A stretch of 64,000 bases of DNA from Malachius bipustulatus. Taxonomy: Eukaryota; Arthropoda; Insecta; Coleoptera; Melyridae. The stretch covers positions 7,440,001 to 7,504,000 of the forward strand of contig OU342630.1 of the NCBI GenBank assembly GCA_910589415.1. Direction: 5' to 3'. The translations under genes and the position numbers were made by a program. Within the stretch, counting starts at the first letter, position 1; every line of letters starts with the position of its first letter. Below are positions 33,042 through 44,397 of this stretch, one piece after another. The notes under the pieces are model-generated. The model did no database searches, was not told the DNA's origin, and saw nothing but the letters and a program-made list of their open reading frames with translations.

Positions 33042-33700
33042 GTGTACAAAAAATGTATTTTGAATAATAAACCTGTTGCTTTTGATGCTTTAACAATGTA
33101 CCAAGCTGCGAATGTCATTAAGACATTGGAGAGTATATTTGAATTTGTCGTCTATTCACGTAGGATAATCACTGACGCTTTTAGTGCCTTTACTTCCGAA
33201 GAATTCCTTTCGTACTGTAGAGACAGGAAAATACGTTCGTTTATTACTGCGGTGGAAATGGCCCGTGGTAATGGGCAGGTTGAAAGAGCCAATCGAACTG
33301 TCCTTGATGCTCTAGGAACCAGTATTTTTTTTACAAAGATTCAAGTCCTTGAGATACAAATCTGGTCCAAATTCATTCAGCAATGTTGATGTTATTTTTA
33401 GATATTTTTAGTTTGGTACAAGAGAATACTCGTAGTGTATCTCTATTTTTCTAAATGGTTACGATGGGATGTTACAAAAAGCTTTGATGGAAGCCGTGGT
33501 GTTAAATATTAACACAACGATTGGAAGCAAACGGAGGCAATGCCACGTGAGAAAACGACTGGCTGAATTCCATAACGAACGGGGATTCACGGCACCCGCT
33601 GACCTCGGTGAGCTATTTTTAACAGGCCAGCTGTTTGGCAAAACTTTATTTTTGATTACTAGTTTTACCAGATTAATACTTAACATTGGGTAAAACTTTA
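33042..33700 (+). pseudogene. Ty3/gypsy integrase core fragment
   Basis: The open stretch 33042-33389 has the second half of the integrase core: IITDAFSAFTSEEFLSYC contains the second catalytic Asp, and NGQVERANRT the catalytic Glu. The first Asp and the zinc-binding N-terminus are missing. Weak, frame-broken sequence continues to about 33690 (HVRKRLAEFHNERGF). It starts within 40 bp of the gag relic, so protease, RT and RNase H have been deleted from between them. Confidence 0.75.
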
Positions 33701-33919
33701 TTTCAACACTTGTTATACATGGTGTTATTGAATACGTGTTGCAAAACTTGAAGGGATTCCGAAATGCAAAAATAGGCGAAAATTTCCCTGTAGATATGGG
33801 TCGTTGAAGCTTCAGATTTCGAGACACAAGGTTAAAAATTTATATGTTTTGAATATCTTAAGATTTGCTAATCATAATAATTCGAAATTTTTGACAGTTG
33901 TTGTATTAATTGAAGTAAG

Positions 33920-34052
33920 TATAGTTGGACCAGAGATATAACGGAACTGTCTGTCATTTTATCAATTTTTGGATTATTGAAATATTGTTGAAGTCATAAA
34001 ATATTACAGTTTTGCAATTCGATCATTTAGTTATATCTCTTGGTCGACTATA
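33920..34052. mobile_element. 133-bp MITE, TATAGTTGGACC ends
   Basis: TATAGTTGGACCAGAGATAT and the right end ATATCTCTTGGTCGACTATA are inverted copies over about 23 bp. TA flanks are present. The interior is non-coding. Size and TA target fit a Tc1/mariner-derived MITE. Confidence 0.75.
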
Positions 34053-34129
34053 TATGATTTTTTTTCCCTTCGAGGGCCGTCTGATTCAAGATCGCGGGAA
34101 GCACCTCAGTTTAATGGGATTATTGTGCT

Positions 34130-35053
34130 TCAACATGATTTGATACTCCCTACAAAAAATTATTATTTAATTCATTTGGAGATCTGATTTTGTTGTTACC
34201 CCTTTCTTATTTAATAATTTCTGCGTCAATTTAACGAAAATATAACATTTTTTGTAGATTCGTACTTACCTCTTTTTATTTAGAAAAAAGTAATTTTACT
34301 TTTTTGTCGTAGACGCATTGTTTCCAAGATACTTCAACCTACGAACCCGTAGAAGGTAAAAAAAACCTTCTTGCATAAATCGCATAAATAGTGTATTTTT
34401 ATGCGATTCAATTATTATGAATATTTTCGTCGCTTTTTAAATAGTGGTTTACTTAATATGAAAATTTCATTTCATTTCGTTTGAAAACTTGTGATAAAAT
34501 TGATTTTTTAATTAAAAAAAAAAACAAAAAACAAAAAAAAATTAACAATTTTGCCTTATGTTCTATGCACGTCACTGGCTAACTTTACTTAAAAAATGCA
34601 CTTTTCTACACTACTTACCTTTAAATTAAGAAAAAAAAACAGGGGAGTTTTGAAAATCAAAAACTAACCATTTTATAAAAATAGGTTAACTTCATAAAAA
34701 AAATTCGGATAACTCAGCCATTTATTTGATTTTTGAAATTTTTTATGGTTAAAGGTTATTAGTAGGTATAGTTTTCTACTGTAAAAATTTCAGTGGAATT
34801 CCTTCAAAAATATGTCCACAAACGATTATAGAAATTTAGCTATTTTCGATTAGCAGAACTGCACAAAATTTCGAGTTATTATGGTCAGTCAATTTTTAGA
34901 TATAAAAAAAATATTAAATTTTTCGAAGAACTTTAACACGCTGTATCTCGAAAACGTAAGCCAAACGACTCATGTCTACAGGAAATTTCTCGCCTATTTT
35001 CGCATTTCCTACATGCCCTTTAAGTTTGTACCACGTATTAACTAACACCCTGT
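34130..35053. repeat. Dispersed repeat ending in CACCCTGTA
   Basis: Blocks match 6905-8060 (CTTCTTGCATAAATCGC, TATGCGATTCAATTAT) and 56330-56500 (TTTTTGTCGTAGACGCATTG, CAAGATA). The right end has CTGTATCTCGAAAACG and finally AACACCCTGTA at about 35043-35053. Together these suggest a long non-autonomous element related to the CAGGGTG group, of which several incomplete copies remain. Confidence 0.55.
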
Positions 35054-36110
35054 ATAAACAAAGTCTAATTTAAAAAAATCAACACTATAAAACTAACTAA
35101 CTAGAACTCAAAACTAACTAACTAGAACTCGAATACCTAGATAGCTAATTTGTATCCTCATTACTACAGATTCTCGAGAAATTCTAGGTCACTAGATGCC
35201 ATCCTAACACTATTACTGACGCTATTATTACCTTTGGGAGGAAACTTATTCATTAGTGAGTGCATATGTAGTGGGTGTTGTCACCATTCTTGTAGAATAA
35301 TAAGATACTTATGGCGGTAACATAATAAATACACACCGACGGAAAAAACGACAACGAAACTAATAAAGTAACAATTTTATCACCGTCAAGTTTTATAAAA
35401 TAAATTAGATTTACGCATTTAATGATTCTGGTGGGCAACAAAGAAATTTAAATTGGAGAAAGTTGAGCGAAATTGAACTTCAGATTCATAATAACTTTTG
35501 GTACGGGCACTGCTTTAGTTTGCCAAATTTTTGTAATTTGACCCTAAGTATTCTCTAAAATTGGTATTTGTATTTATTAAAAAACCATTTTAGAAAAAAT
35601 ATATATAGAAAGTACAATTTTTTCAGTAAATTCTCACGGCAAATACATTTACCTGTTTGTGAGACTGGTTGTTTAAAACTATAACATCATATAAATAACT
35701 ATAAACTAAACTTATAACTAAAATAATATCTAAAATTAAAGTAGCGCATTGAACAACAATTTTTGAGTTCTTTACTTTTCGTATTTTATTCTGTTGATAC
35801 TTATTTCTTTTTGTTTATGATTAATTTAAACCATACTTCATGTGACATCTAACTATATTTTCAATTATCCACTGTTTCAAATCTCTTTTTCATTTGTTTT
35901 TGTTTTTTATAGTTTTTTATTCGTTTGGAAGACTATTAAATATAGTAATTGCTTCACCATAACTTCTTTTACTGCTAATTGTTTTAGATCTTTTAGGTAA
36001 TTGAATACTTTTAAACCATAGTGACTCCTGTTGACTCGGAAAATACCTTAGCAAAGGTTTCATAATAATATAATACCTAATGATTCATAGACAAATTGTT
36101 GTCCAAAGTT
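35054..36110. other. AT-rich sequence without recognised gene
   Basis: A short tandem of AACTAACTAACTAGAACTC occurs near 35090-35130. Otherwise nothing supportable. Confidence 0.5.
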
Positions 36111-36111
36111 A

Positions 36112-36390
36112 TTATTATTATTATTACTTCTAGGGTAGGTTCAAAGCCCTTGTACTGAAGCTTGCGCTTATTGCCCTTTTGATAATTATCTCATCAGTTC
36201 CATCTCCCGAAAGTATTTTTCAGTATGAGTCCAATGGGTGCTTGTTCTATTTCTTTTGGTTCTGCCATTTCGGTCCTAAATACTAGAAGTCTAGTTCCCT
36301 CTAGTGCTGGGCATTCACACATTACCTGGTATGGGGTTTCCTGCCCCTCCCCGCATCTCCTGCAATCTGGCTTATTTTTATTTTTATTTT
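36112..36390 (-). pseudogene. RNase H-type non-LTR 3' end with (TAA)n tail
   Basis: On the minus strand, CRRCGEGQETPYQVMCECP is the Cys/His tail of an I/Jockey-related ORF2, followed by LEGTRLLVFRTEM and a short C-terminus. The 3' UTR then ends in a (TAA)n run at 36112-36128. It is a very short 5'-truncated insertion; in the plus direction nothing of RNase H or RT is left. Confidence 0.7.
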
Positions 36391-36756
36391 TAAAGAGGGA
36401 GCATCGGTCTTAACTGTGTAGGTAAGACATAGTCGCTCTACTCTGGTAAATTGGCTTTGAGCACGAACTCTTTAGCCACACACACTTTAAATTATATTTG
36501 CCTTTTGAACGTTCGATCGCTTGTTTTACTTTTCACAACATTTGAAAATGAATCTGAAAAGTAAAGCGGGCCACACTGAGAAAAGTCGAGCTAAAGAAAA
36601 TTCTGCTACGTTATTTTTAGCTGTCGTGGTGTAATTCCCTTCAATAACTAAACATTTATTTTTCTGCAACAAAATAAATCACTTTACTAAAACTCTCTGT
36701 TGAGACAGCTTAATACATTGCGGTAATAGAAATATTACTTTACTATGACGGTAATA

Positions 36757-36885
36757 GTATATTATTCAACAAGCGCATAATGATAGCTATTATCCACGAA
36801 GATGAAAATTGCAGCACGAGCCTCTGGCGAGTGCTGTAACATCTAAGTGGATAATAGCCATTATGCGCGAGTGGAATACTATACT
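36757..36885. mobile_element. Palindromic MITE, GCGCATAATG arms
   Basis: AGCGCATAATGATAGCTATT pairs with AATAGCCATTATGCGC on the right, with further pairing of TATCCAC...GTGGATA and a centre GCACGAGCCTCTGGCGAGTGC. Outer parts TATATTATTC and GAATACTATA also pair. Confidence 0.7.
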
Positions 36886-36889
36886 TTAT

Positions 36890-37930
36890 CTACGAGTATA
36901 CTAGAATAAAAATTATTTTACTTACAGTAGAATCAAATTTTTATGTAAAAAAGTTTTATGGATTGCAGTTTTATTTATTAAGAAATCTGGTTCTCTTTAA
37001 GTAAATAATTTGGTTATTGAAATATTGCAAAAGTACAGAAAATATCAGATACTTCACTGCTGTCGACTGCAAATTTGTAAAATAACTTTAAAAGGAGAAA
37101 AATTACAAAATCAGGGTGAAAGATTTCGTCGCGCATCGTATTTCATTTTTGATTCTGCAGGCAGTAAACCATTAATTGATGCATTTGTTGCTTTTCCCCA
37201 TATTTATATCAGGTTTTGGCGTATTATTCAAGATGTTATTTTCTTCGAAGAACATCCTGTATAATTCTGTTTATAATAATTTTAAGTTTAATTTTTAAAT
37301 ACAATAATTTGTATTGTAAAATAAAAACTAAACATAAACAAATGTGAATTGTTAGGTTATCGTGATTAGCTGTCACTACTGTCAGTCGACTAAACCTATT
37401 GGCAGCGTTCCAAGGCATCAGCTTTCATATCATAACGGTTGACCAGGGCTTTATAACTACGCACGGATACTAAAACATGTTCATTTTAGTATTATGATAA
37501 GTACCTTCGAATGCTATAGTAGTTGAAAGATCAAAATCATCCTAATATTCTGCGACTTTCATATTTCTATAACATTTTATTAAACGTAAAATAAACGTTT
37601 AGGGACTCTACTTTCACGTCAGTGGACCATTGACAGTAGTCAGTAGTTTGAATTTGCCAAACGTACGACAGAATAGGGTGGTAAAGTTAAACAATTGACA
37701 TTAAACTATTGAATAATGAGCTCATTGTTCAATCGACCTGACACTATTATTCGATAGGGCAATAGTAATGCATGCCATTACTTCGTTAAAATTAGACTAA
37801 TAATTGATTTGTTATCTAATAGGAGTAGATAAAGTGTATTTCTTATTAATTAAATTCACAACAGCTATTATGTGTGTATGCTGCGGTAAGAAAAACTATG
37901 GGTATAACTTTGTCTTAATAAGAATTAAAT
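36890..37930. other. AT-rich sequence without recognised gene
   Basis: An open frame 37010-37264 ends at CATCCTGTATA, a decayed version of the CAGGGTG boundary, so it is probably repeat-derived. No other feature is supported. Confidence 0.45.
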
Positions 37931-37934
37931 GCTG

Positions 37935-38105
37935 CAGGAGCGGAGACACCGATCTGCTGAAAGTAAACACCTTTGCTTGCGTTGCGCATTGCCGTCGCAT
38001 GCGCATAGTGCGCCAGCACCAGCGCATTGCATTGCGTCTTGCGTCTCGTTTCGTTTCTTGTCCTTGTCCTTGTCGGCTTCTTCATCTTCCTTCGCGGGGG
38101 TTCCG
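37935..38105 (+). promoter_or_regulatory. CpG-rich block, candidate promoter
   Basis: The block has many CG steps and a GTCGCATGCGCATAGTGCGC string close to the NRF-1-type palindrome (GCGCATGCGC). It lies 110-270 bp upstream of the ATG of the SAM-like gene candidate. No TATA box is evident. The promoter role is inferred from composition and position. Confidence 0.4.
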
Positions 38106-38210
38106 ATTCTGGCTGATCTTCCTCTTATTATTATAGACTATATAAACTATAAACAGTTGGGTTATTCTGTGCCATTAGTGCCCTACCGCCGATACGAAGT
38201 GGCGTGTAAA

Positions 38211-38776
38211 ATGCATGGTCAAGGTGATGAACTGTGCGATACAATAAATATCGATGTTGGGGTTGGGGGAACAACTTCCACGCCGGCTGCGTCCCCATCG
38301 CCATTTTCCTCACCATGCTGTTCGTAGTGTTCGTACTCGCTAATAAATACTTAGCGGTTCGTGTACAACAGTGATGGTTCAGTTTTGAAGAAAAAACTTG
38401 CAGAATGGGGACTACAGGATTACTTTGAAAACTTCGAACGTAAGTATTATGAATATTTATTTACCTAACCATCCAGTATCCAGTAATAATTAAGGAAATA
38501 AACTACCAGGTGTTAATATTTAAAATATGACAGACTTCTGGAGCTGCGGTGTCTGATGTATTATTATTATTATAATTAGTATTGTACACAATAAAGTGAG
38601 TATTTTTCGTTACAGTGGAAGGAATCAATGATGGGAGTTTCAGTCTTCTGGACGATATTATGGATCAATATGAATCTGGATTATGTATCAATATGAGTAG
38701 TTTTATTGTATTGTTTGTAGAAAAATTTTATTTTTTTAAGCCTAAGAATACTTCAAGTTTTAATGTATTTTACTGA
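38211..38776 (+). pseudogene. SAM-like domain gene or pseudogene, two exons
   Basis: From ATG 38211 (MHGQGDELCDTINIDVGVGG, then a Pro/Ser-rich linker) the frame runs to an in-frame TAG at 38325 and a second TAG at 38352, yet continues in the same frame into LKKKLAEWGLQDYFENFE. There an intron with consensus borders (AAC|GTAAGT at 38440, TTACAG|TGG at 38615) is removed. Exon 2 continues LEGINDGSFSLLDDIMDQ and ends at TGA 38774-38776. The W-G-L...F...G-I...S-F..L pattern resembles the start of a SAM domain, usually a protein-interaction module. The two nonsense codons argue for a pseudogene unless a missed small intron removes them. The intron argues against a retrocopy. Confidence 0.45.
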
Positions 38777-39059
38777 TAATTATTACGCATTTTGCATTTA
38801 TTACACAATACCTTTAAGAAAAATGTGCTTTGCTTTAAATTTGTTAGAACAATGCTGTAAGTTAATGTTAAGTTTTTTATGACTGAATTTTTTATTGTTT
38901 TTTTGTCGGTAAATATTAATAATATTAGTTTTGTTTGAATTGACATTTTATTTTGTATTTTGATTTCGTTTTGAATTGACTTGTATTGTATTGTTCCATA
39001 ATATATTGTTGAATAAAAAAAAAATTGTTCATTATTACGCTGAATGTAATAATAATGTG
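38777..39059. other. Region downstream of the SAM-like gene
   Basis: AT-rich, TTTTATTG-rich sequence; GAATAAAAAAAAAATTG at about 39011 could serve as a polyadenylation signal. No coding sequence seen. Confidence 0.4.
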
Positions 39060-39233
39060 CTGTGAGCAGAATGAAAACGACACTTTGTCATGAGGCTTCG
39101 AAAATAATTTTCATGTCTGAGATTGAATGTGTAAAATGAAAGGTTTTCTAATTCTGATTGTTCACAGATTCAATCTCAGATAAAAAATTTATTTTTGAAG
39201 TCTGCTTCAAGTTTCATTTTCATTTTCTCACAG
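39060..39233. mobile_element. 174-bp MITE, CTGTGAG ends
   Basis: It begins CTGTGAGCAGAATGAAAACG and ends TTCATTTTCATTTTCTCACAG. The arms of about 70 bp include TCTGAGATTGAAT and ATTCAATCTCAGA close to the centre. No coding sequence. Confidence 0.7.
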
Positions 39234-39994
39234 GATATAATCATTAATAGTTCAGCAAAGTTCTTTTTTAATACAGTAAAATGACTTCACTGAGACAATA
39301 AAGCTACACTTCATAGGGCTGGCTAAGTTACTTTGTAATGGCAACAAAGCTCTTCACAAGTACAGTGAAAAAACTTTACTGACACAGCATAGTAACTTAA
39401 TACAAATACATTAGATGATAATACGTGCAGCTCTCCGCTATTTACATGTAATAAACGTGAAGTATGAAAAGGAGCGCCATCTACACGCCTCGATCGCTAA
39501 CTACACAAGACACCGGATATGAAAAGCACGGATGTAATATAAATTATTTTCACAGACATAATAAAATTATCTAGAGTTTTTGGTGTATCAGGTAATGTTG
39601 GGGTTGACGCAGAGCTAGGTAGGAGTACTTGAAAGAGTACTCGTAAATAAATTGAAATTCAAGTACGAAACTCAGAAAATGTACTCGTAATTATTTACTC
39701 ATAAGTACTTTGGCACAGACAGGTGTATGGGTACGCGTAATACTCGTGAAAACACGTATATTATATAATTATTATACAAACATGTCAGTGCGCAGCCTAT
39801 GACGTCAGGCTTGTGACACCTACATACAATACAGCAGCAGTAATAATAAGGTGAATTGGTTTATTTCGATGCTTATTGCATTTTTGTTGGAATATTTTTA
39901 ATTGGTACCCGTATGCGTGCCACTGTTTAACCCACCAAGTTTCGTTTGCATAACTCGACTGGTTTCAAAGCAAATAAATAAGTCGTCAGTTTTT
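39234..39994. other. No recognised feature
   Basis: AT-rich sequence with no gene; a GTACTCGTAA-type motif repeats several times at 39630-39740 without a regular period. Confidence 0.4.
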
Positions 39995-41100
39995 AAGTGA
40001 ACCTATTGTTGGAGTTGTTGAACTCTTTGGAAGCACGATAATCTAGACTCTGGAATCTTCAAAATACACGGATCTGGTAGTGACAATAGTCTTCTTCCCA
40101 CCAAAAAGTGAGCGGGAGTAAGAGGATTTAAATTGTTGGGATCGTGAGAGAGGGGTGACAAAGGTCTGGAATTCATGATGGCCTCAATTTGTACGAGTAA
40201 CGTATACATATCTCTTCAAATGTCAGAGACGAAAAAAAGTCCTCCGAAGTGAGGTGATCCGGGGGGTATGAAGTGCCAATCGACTCCTTCGCCAGTCAGC
40301 CTCAACAATGCTGTCTTTATTTTTTAATACAAAAACCCTCAACTTGTCTAACTCGGTTTTTGCTCCCCTAAAATTTGTCCGGTTGTCCGAATACATATTG
40401 GAAGGATTTCCCCTACGGGCAATAAATCTCTTTAAAGCCAAAATAAACGAATCATCAGTTGACAAATCTGTAACAAGTTCAATATGAACAGCTTTGGTTA
40501 CCATACATATAAACAAGCAAATATAAGACTTTGAAACCCTACAACCACGCCCCTTCGTATCATTTAAATTCATTGGACCAGCATAGTCCACCCAAGTATT
40601 TTGAAAAGGGTAAGAAGGATTAATTCTGCAAGCTGGCAAATTACCCATTATTGGAGTTATTTTTTTTGGCGCAACACGAAAACACCTCACACATTCGTGA
40701 ACCACTCTTTTTGTCGTATATCTTCCCGAAATTGCCCAAAATCGCTCTCGCACAGATGTTAATAGGTGTTGCGGACCAGCATGCAACAAACGCAAATGTT
40801 CATCCCTTGTAAATATTAATTTCGTTAACCAATTTTTTGCCGGTAACAGAATTGGATGATGTTTATCCATATCAAATTCAGAATTCACCAACCTTCCTCC
40901 AACGCGAATCAAAACTTTTTCATCCAAGAAAGGGTTCAAATTTCGAATTGACGGAGCCACATTACATTGCTGCAATGTTCTGTTGAAACAGTTCTTTCAG
41001 CAAAGCATCTCGTTTGTACATATTTAACCAAAACTATTAAGGAATTATTCAGGTCTTCCGATGACAATAGGTCAATACATCGATCTTGTCTTGTCTTTAC
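39995..41100 (-). pseudogene. BEL/Pao pol relic, integrase region
   Basis: Right to left: a decayed SLIVLVKYVQ segment, then an open stretch 40975-40223 with LIRVGGRLVNSE, LPAKNWLTKLI, the H...LLHAGPQ and C..C pair of the zinc-binding domain, TWVDYAGP (catalytic Asp), TKAVHIELVTDLSTDD and SDNRTNFRGA (second Asp; Gly replaced by Arg). A short insertion and frameshift follow, and the PPGSPHFGG step is out of frame, with the catalytic Glu after it deleted. A second open stretch, 40209-40003, has EAIMNSRPLSPLSHDPN and LTPAHFLVGR. Motif order is diagnostic of BEL/Pao. Protease, RT, gag and LTRs are absent. Confidence 0.9.
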
Positions 41101-41599
41101 GCAATTATTCGCAACACTTAACGTTTTGTAATTAGCATTAGAATAAACTACTAGTCAAAAAGTTTATAAATCATAAGCAAAGTAAACGTCAGATTGACGT
41201 TTCGTTCAATTAAATTGACATTTCAAATCAACGCTAGTTAGATATCGGGCCGCTTGGGCGACAGTAACTTCCGGTGACAATTTTCAGTGGAAGCTGCACG
41301 TATTATTATCTAGTGTATTTGCTTAATAGGCATCGCAAAATAATTCTTCAGTGGCAGTAAAGTTTTCTACAATGGTAACAGATTTAGTTTTTAGTAAGAG
41401 CAGAAATTATTTTTAGTAATGAGAAATTTGCTTTACGAGGAGTATAAAACTACTTTATAAAGTTACTTTGCTGTTATAGTAAAGTATTCGCAGCAAATCA
41501 CACTTTATTGTCGCAGAAGAGTACCACACTGGCGCCTATGCTATTAGAGTTTTCTGCTGCCGCAGCTAATTTTTTGGCTGCAGTGATAAAGAAAATTTC

Positions 41600-41700
41600 T
41601 CAGTGCAAGGTGAGTTTCGAACCCGCGATCTATGGCTTCGTGGGCCAACGGAGAACCACTTGGCCACGCAAGTCACTAATCTGGGTTATTTTTCACTCCT
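41600..41700 (-). repeat. tRNA-derived SINE head or tRNA pseudogene
   Basis: On the minus strand TGGCCAAGTGGTTC is a full A box and GCGGGTTCGAAACTC a near-full B box, about 35 bp apart, as in Ser/Leu-type tRNAs. No convincing acceptor stem closes around them, and the 3' side runs into unrelated sequence. A SINE 5' head is the better reading. Confidence 0.55.
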
Positions 41701-41713
41701 ATTATTGAGAGGT

Positions 41714-42202
41714 GTTTCATTAGTGGGACTGTTATAAGTCCAATTGCCCATCTCAGCTGGTATTTATTCAGCTTTTTGAGTTACATCTTCTCTGCTCACT
41801 CTTCCCTTTACCCACCTAGTCGCTTGAACAGCACCCCAGTTAGGTTTAGGTAAGGTCTGCATTGAAGTTGCTCTATTTTCTCTCATACGTTTTCTCCCAT
41901 GAGGAAAATTAGTTGTTGGCCTTTTGTGTCAGGTTTTCTGTCCACTAGGATCCACGTTTCATTAGTGGGCAGTGTCCTGTTAGAAGTCCAATTGCCCATC
42001 TCAGCTGGTGTTTACTCAGCTTTTTCAGTTACATCTTCTCTGCTCCCTCTTCCCTTTACCCACCCTTTCGCTTGAAGAGCACCCTAGTTAGTTTAGGTAA
42101 GGTCTGCATTGAAGTGGCTCTATTTTTTCTCATATATTTTCTCCCATGAGGAAAATTAGTTGTTGGCTTTTTATGTCAGGTTTTCTGTCCACCAGGATCC
42201 AC
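41714..42202. repeat. Two-unit tandem repeat, ~245 bp each
   Basis: Units 41714-41955 and 41956-42202 are near-identical: both start GTTTCATTAGTGGG and contain CCAATTGCCCATCTCAGCTG, CTTCCCTTTACCCACC, GGTAAGGTCTGCATTGAAGT and TCTGTCCAC...GGATCCAC. The third start, GTTTCTGG at 42203, diverges at once. It lies inside the minus-strand non-LTR element and could be a duplicated ORF1 or UTR segment. Confidence 0.85.
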
Positions 42203-42209
42203 GTTTCTG

Positions 42210-42676
42210 GTGTTTAATCCCTAGTTTTGAATTCCCATTAGTCTTTTTTGGATTTTTTTTTCTGGTTCCTCTTGGGTCCCTGGTATCCACACTAGTACTC
42301 TTATAGGTTTCGGAACGTCCTTGGTGCCGAGTTTCGCTCTGACCAGGGTTCCATTTCTCTGACCACCCGCACCAGCCAGTCCTCTGTGGCCTGGTCAGCG
42401 CAGGAAGCCATGAGAAAGCCTATTTTAAGCTGCACTCCTGAGAACCTTGGTGCAGGTTCTCCTTCTTTTACGTTGTTCCGGTTCCTTGCTGGTCCCGGGT
42501 TTTGTTACACTGGGGTTCACCTTCAACCTTAGCTTTCTAGGTTCTCCAGTTTCCCCCTAATTTTGTAGTTTCTACTCTTTTCTCAGTTTCCTGCGAGCGG
42601 ATCCTGAGATTTTTTTGGGTGGGTCTTTCTTTTCAGAATCCCCTTCCCTTTTTGAATTAGGTGTGTCTTGGTCCAT
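42210..42676 (-). pseudogene. DUF4780-like ORF1 of a non-LTR element
   Basis: On the minus strand an ATG at 42676 opens MDQDTPNSKREGDSEKKD and ISGSARRKLRKE, a basic segment seen at the start of insect ORF1 proteins, followed by stops. About 60 codons later, FSGVQLKIGFLMASC and DQATEDWLVRVV continue; after a one-base shift come KLGTKDVPKPIRVLVWIPGT. The W..P-W...L......R-V-x-V-W-I-P-G layout is that of DUF4780, a domain common in insect element-encoded proteins. Gene broken by stops and a frameshift. Together with the upstream 5' UTR it forms the head of an RNase H-type element. Confidence 0.55.
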
Positions 42677-42689
42677 ATAGCCCACGAGT

Positions 42690-43136
42690 AATGGAGCTAT
42701 TAAAGAAATACCATACGCAGAGCTCCATACGTATGGTAGGCAATTATTTTCGAAGGTTGAACACTTCTTTTGAACACTTCTTCGAGGTTGAATCCAGCAG
42801 GAACTGATCTACTATTCAGCCACGCATCCATTTAGGCTGGGTTCCCGCCGTAGGATTTAGGTTTTTAAAGGTTGTCTCCTTTTGGTCCAGGCGGTAAAAC
42901 CTAGATCCCCGTATTCCTCTGTTTGCGAGATGTGACCTCGACAACAGAGTTTTACAGTCTTTCGGAGAGTCCACTTTCGGACGTTCTCCGGCATCGTTAT
43001 AAACTCTGTGCAGACCTTTGGAGCCAGTCTGGAGTTTTAATCCGACGAGATCTATCACCGCTGCTAACCTTACTCACTATTGATCACTGTAAGGCCGTGC
43101 CCTATTCGCCACCTGGGACTCGCCGAATGGGTCCCA
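42690..43136 (-). repeat. 5' UTR of the minus-strand non-LTR element
   Basis: Read on the minus strand from 43136, it begins near GGGACCCATTCGGCGAGTCC, CAGGTGGCGAATAGGG, then GGCCTTACAGTG, GTTAGCAGCGG and GGTCTGCACAGAG, matching 17400-17904 block by block. GGGAC/GTCCC and ATTCG/CGAAT could form interlocked stems at the very 5' end. Confidence 0.65.
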
Positions 43137-43689
43137 ACCACACAGAATGGAAGAGCTTTGTTCGATTATTGTTCATTCCAAGTTTTATCAAAATCAGTTT
43201 AAATTTACATGAGTTATAACCAAAAACTGTTATATTTTTTTCCCAATGTCCAATGTTACAAGGAATTTTCTCATACTCGTATACGACACTATATTTTTAT
43301 TAATTATTGTCAGTAATTTACATTGCAATCTTTGTAGTAGAATTATATCTTCGAAAAATATCGGGATCAATATTGTTTTCAACAAGTTTTCCGAATTTGA
43401 GTAGATTATTACCAAAGGGAACAACAGTATCAAAAAACCTTCTTACAATACAAAATCAAATTTCAAACGGTTTGTTCCAAGAATAATAATTATACACGAC
43501 TAAAAATACAATAAATGATTTAATACTAACTAATATTTATTGAACAACCGCTATTTAGAACTTTAACAATAATACTTCGGTCATTTATCATAAAAGTGAT
43601 TATATGTGCGAAATGTGAGGAAAATTTAAATTTTTATTTAATAAGTTATTTGAGAATTAAAATGACTTATAGAGTTTTCATTTCAAGTA

Positions 43690-43920
43690 ATTTCATCAAA
43701 AAAAACATATTTAAGCTAATTGCTTATGAGTTAAAAACAAGTGGAAACAAAGTGTATATCACAAGTTTCCCATTTTCAAAGCCATTTACAACAAAAACGG
43801 CTCAAGATATCGGAAAACAGCTTACGTGTCCCCTTTTCATTGTGGTATCCAAATGCGTGGTTGAAATGTTCATACAAGGTGTTGAAATATTTGCGTGCGA
43901 TCTTAAAAGAATTAAATAAA
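43690..43920. repeat. CAGGGTG foldback family, central fragment
   Basis: TTATGAGTTAAAAACAAGTG, ACAAAAACGGCTCAAGATAT, ACAGCTTACGTGTCCC and TTCATACAAGGTGTTGAA follow the order of the central left arm of the complete copies at 26922 and 61226. No boundaries survive. Confidence 0.6.
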
Positions 43921-44029
43921 AAGATGGGTACACACCCGGCTGGCCATTTCTAACACTATCACCATTGGGATCTGGGACATGGTAAGATATACGAGGTCGG
44001 TTAAAGTAGAGAAAAGTAGATCTATTTTA

Positions 44030-44150
44030 TACAAAATTTAAGATAATTCTAGTGGTTACTAAAATATGCTGAAAAACTGATAAATGTAGTTTTTCGGCGT
44101 ATTTTTTTTGAAAATCAATAATTTATTTTTTATTGTAGGTTTACATAAAT
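44030..44150. repeat. Dispersed repeat, third copy
   Basis: A diverged match to 8990-9170 and 16010-16200 around AAATATGCTGAAAAACTGA and a GTAGGTTTACATAA segment. Confidence 0.4.
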
Positions 44151-44291
44151 ACTATTTTTTATGTATATCGACTTCTCCAAGTCAAGATTCTAGGGAAATA
44201 TTTGTAACAAAACTGATTAAGTTGATTATGACTATTTGCTACCAGTGATGTGCCTTTACGCTTAAAGAATTCATTCTCTATGTTTGACGTA

Positions 44292-44368
44292 AAGAATAGG
44301 TAAAGAATGTAAAGAATACGTGAAGAATGTAAAGAATACGTGAAGAATGTAAAGAATGTGAAGAAGGT
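44292..44368. repeat. Short tandem repeat, ~22-bp unit
   Basis: Units of the form GTAAAGAATACGTGAAGAAT repeat three to four times, with the last unit ending GTGAAGAAGG. Confidence 0.85.
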
Positions 44369-44397
44369 TACGTTTTATGTTTGATTTGGCTTTGGTC

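Noticed and set aside
37929..38210. Upstream extension of the SAM-like frame
   Set aside because: The added residues are Ser/Leu-rich translation of the CpG-rich block; ATG 38211 fits the domain better.
41600..41700. Functional tRNA gene on the minus strand
   Set aside because: A and B boxes are good but no acceptor stem or correct T-arm closure forms; a SINE head or pseudogene is more likely.
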